Shown here: positions 63,848 through 64,000 of the stretch, one piece after another
Layout: each line of letters starts with the position of its first letter
Position numbering within the stretch: the stretch's first letter is position 1
From: Paracidovorax valerianellae
Lineage (GTDB): Bacteria > Pseudomonadota > Gammaproteobacteria > Burkholderiales > Burkholderiaceae_C
Reading direction: 5' to 3'
Length of the DNA: 64,000 nucleotides
Assembly (NCBI RefSeq): GCF_900102625.1
Contig: NZ_FMZC01000001.1
Location: 124,001-188,000 of the forward strand
The notes under the pieces: generated by a model
Told to the model about the DNA's origin: nothing
Databases searched by the model: none
What the model saw: only the letters and a program-made list of their open reading frames with translations
Made by a program: the position numbers and the translations under genes

Positions 63848-64000
63848 TCAGCGGTGGCTCAGCCGGCGCACCGCCCAGTCGCCCAGGCTCTGCACGGCCT
63901 GCACGAAGAAGATCAGCACGACCACCACGGCCAGCATCACATCGGGCAGGAAGCGCTGGTAGCCGTAGCGAATGCCCAGGTCACCCAGGCCGCCGCCACC
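63848..64000 (-). CDS. metI: Methionine ABC transporter permease MetI, C-terminal part
   Basis: Only the last 50 codons lie in the window; the gene continues past the right edge. GGGGLGDLGIRYGYQRFLPD followed by VMLAVVVVLIFFVQAVQSLGDW is the typical MetI end with its last membrane helix. Works with MetN and MetQ in methionine import. Confidence 0.9.
   Translation of the reverse strand, partial: GGGGLGDLGIRYGYQRFLPDVMLAVVVVLIFFVQAVQSLGDWAVRRLSHR

Overview
The window is 64 kb of high-GC bacterial chromosome. Gene content and order (exbB-exbD-lpxK-ycaR-kdsB-adk, sodB/xseA, several Bug/TTT solute receptors, an AmpR/class A beta-lactamase pair) point to Burkholderiales, most likely family Comamonadaceae (Acidovorax-like). 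That is an inference from gene families, since no rRNA or tRNA gene is present. I see no CRISPR array, insertion sequence or prophage.

Layout. 1-5.7 kb: end of a YigZ-type gene, a dihydrolipoamide-dehydrogenase-like flavoprotein, a 71-aa YjfB-like protein, a hipBA toxin-antitoxin pair with an AT-rich palindromic operator, and a PhyH oxygenase plus cupin pair. 5.7-21.4 kb: a large sugar-acid catabolic island. The minus strand carries uronate dehydrogenase, an aldonolactonase-type SMP-30 protein, a DctPQM TRAP transporter, two further beta-propeller lactonases, a Bug receptor and a sorbosone-type dehydrogenase. Divergently, a GntR/FadR regulator, a Bug receptor, 5-dehydro-4-deoxyglucarate dehydratase, a 2-hydroxyacid dehydrogenase and glucarate dehydratase lie on the plus strand. 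Together they spell most of the oxidative uronate/aldarate route to 2,5-dioxopentanoate. 21.4-24.8 kb: outer-membrane-like protein, ECF sigma factor, zinc-type anti-sigma factor and a subtilase lipoprotein. 24.8-36.5 kb: housekeeping genes (icd, sodB, xseA, exbBD, lpxK, kdsB, adk, asparaginase, lexA with two SOS boxes).

36.5-49 kb: hrpA; an attenuator-like leader (9-codon ORF, competing hairpins, terminator) in front of an 81-aa protein and a 660-aa protein that joins a Clp-type AAA+ module to an FtsH-type M41 metalloprotease; argA; a divergent ampR/class A beta-lactamase pair; a TrhO-GST fusion; dsbB. 49-54 kb: the sulfate/thiosulfate ABC operon (sbp-cysT-cysW-cysA) and an RBBP9-type hydrolase. 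These two share a nearly identical 35-bp upstream element, and a related element precedes metQ. 54-56.7 kb: LysR/azoR and an FMN reductase.

56.9-61.8 kb is the most interesting locus: a family 2A (SrpI-type) encapsulin operon, transcribed leftwards as rhodanese, serine O-acetyltransferase, XRE regulator, encapsulin shell, cysteine desulfurase. The desulfurase carries a Pro/Ala/Gly-rich N-terminal extension of about 280 residues, the type of domain known to load this enzyme into the shell. With metQ/metI next door and the sulfate transporter nearby, about 15 kb of this end of the window is devoted to sulfur. The right edge cuts through metI.
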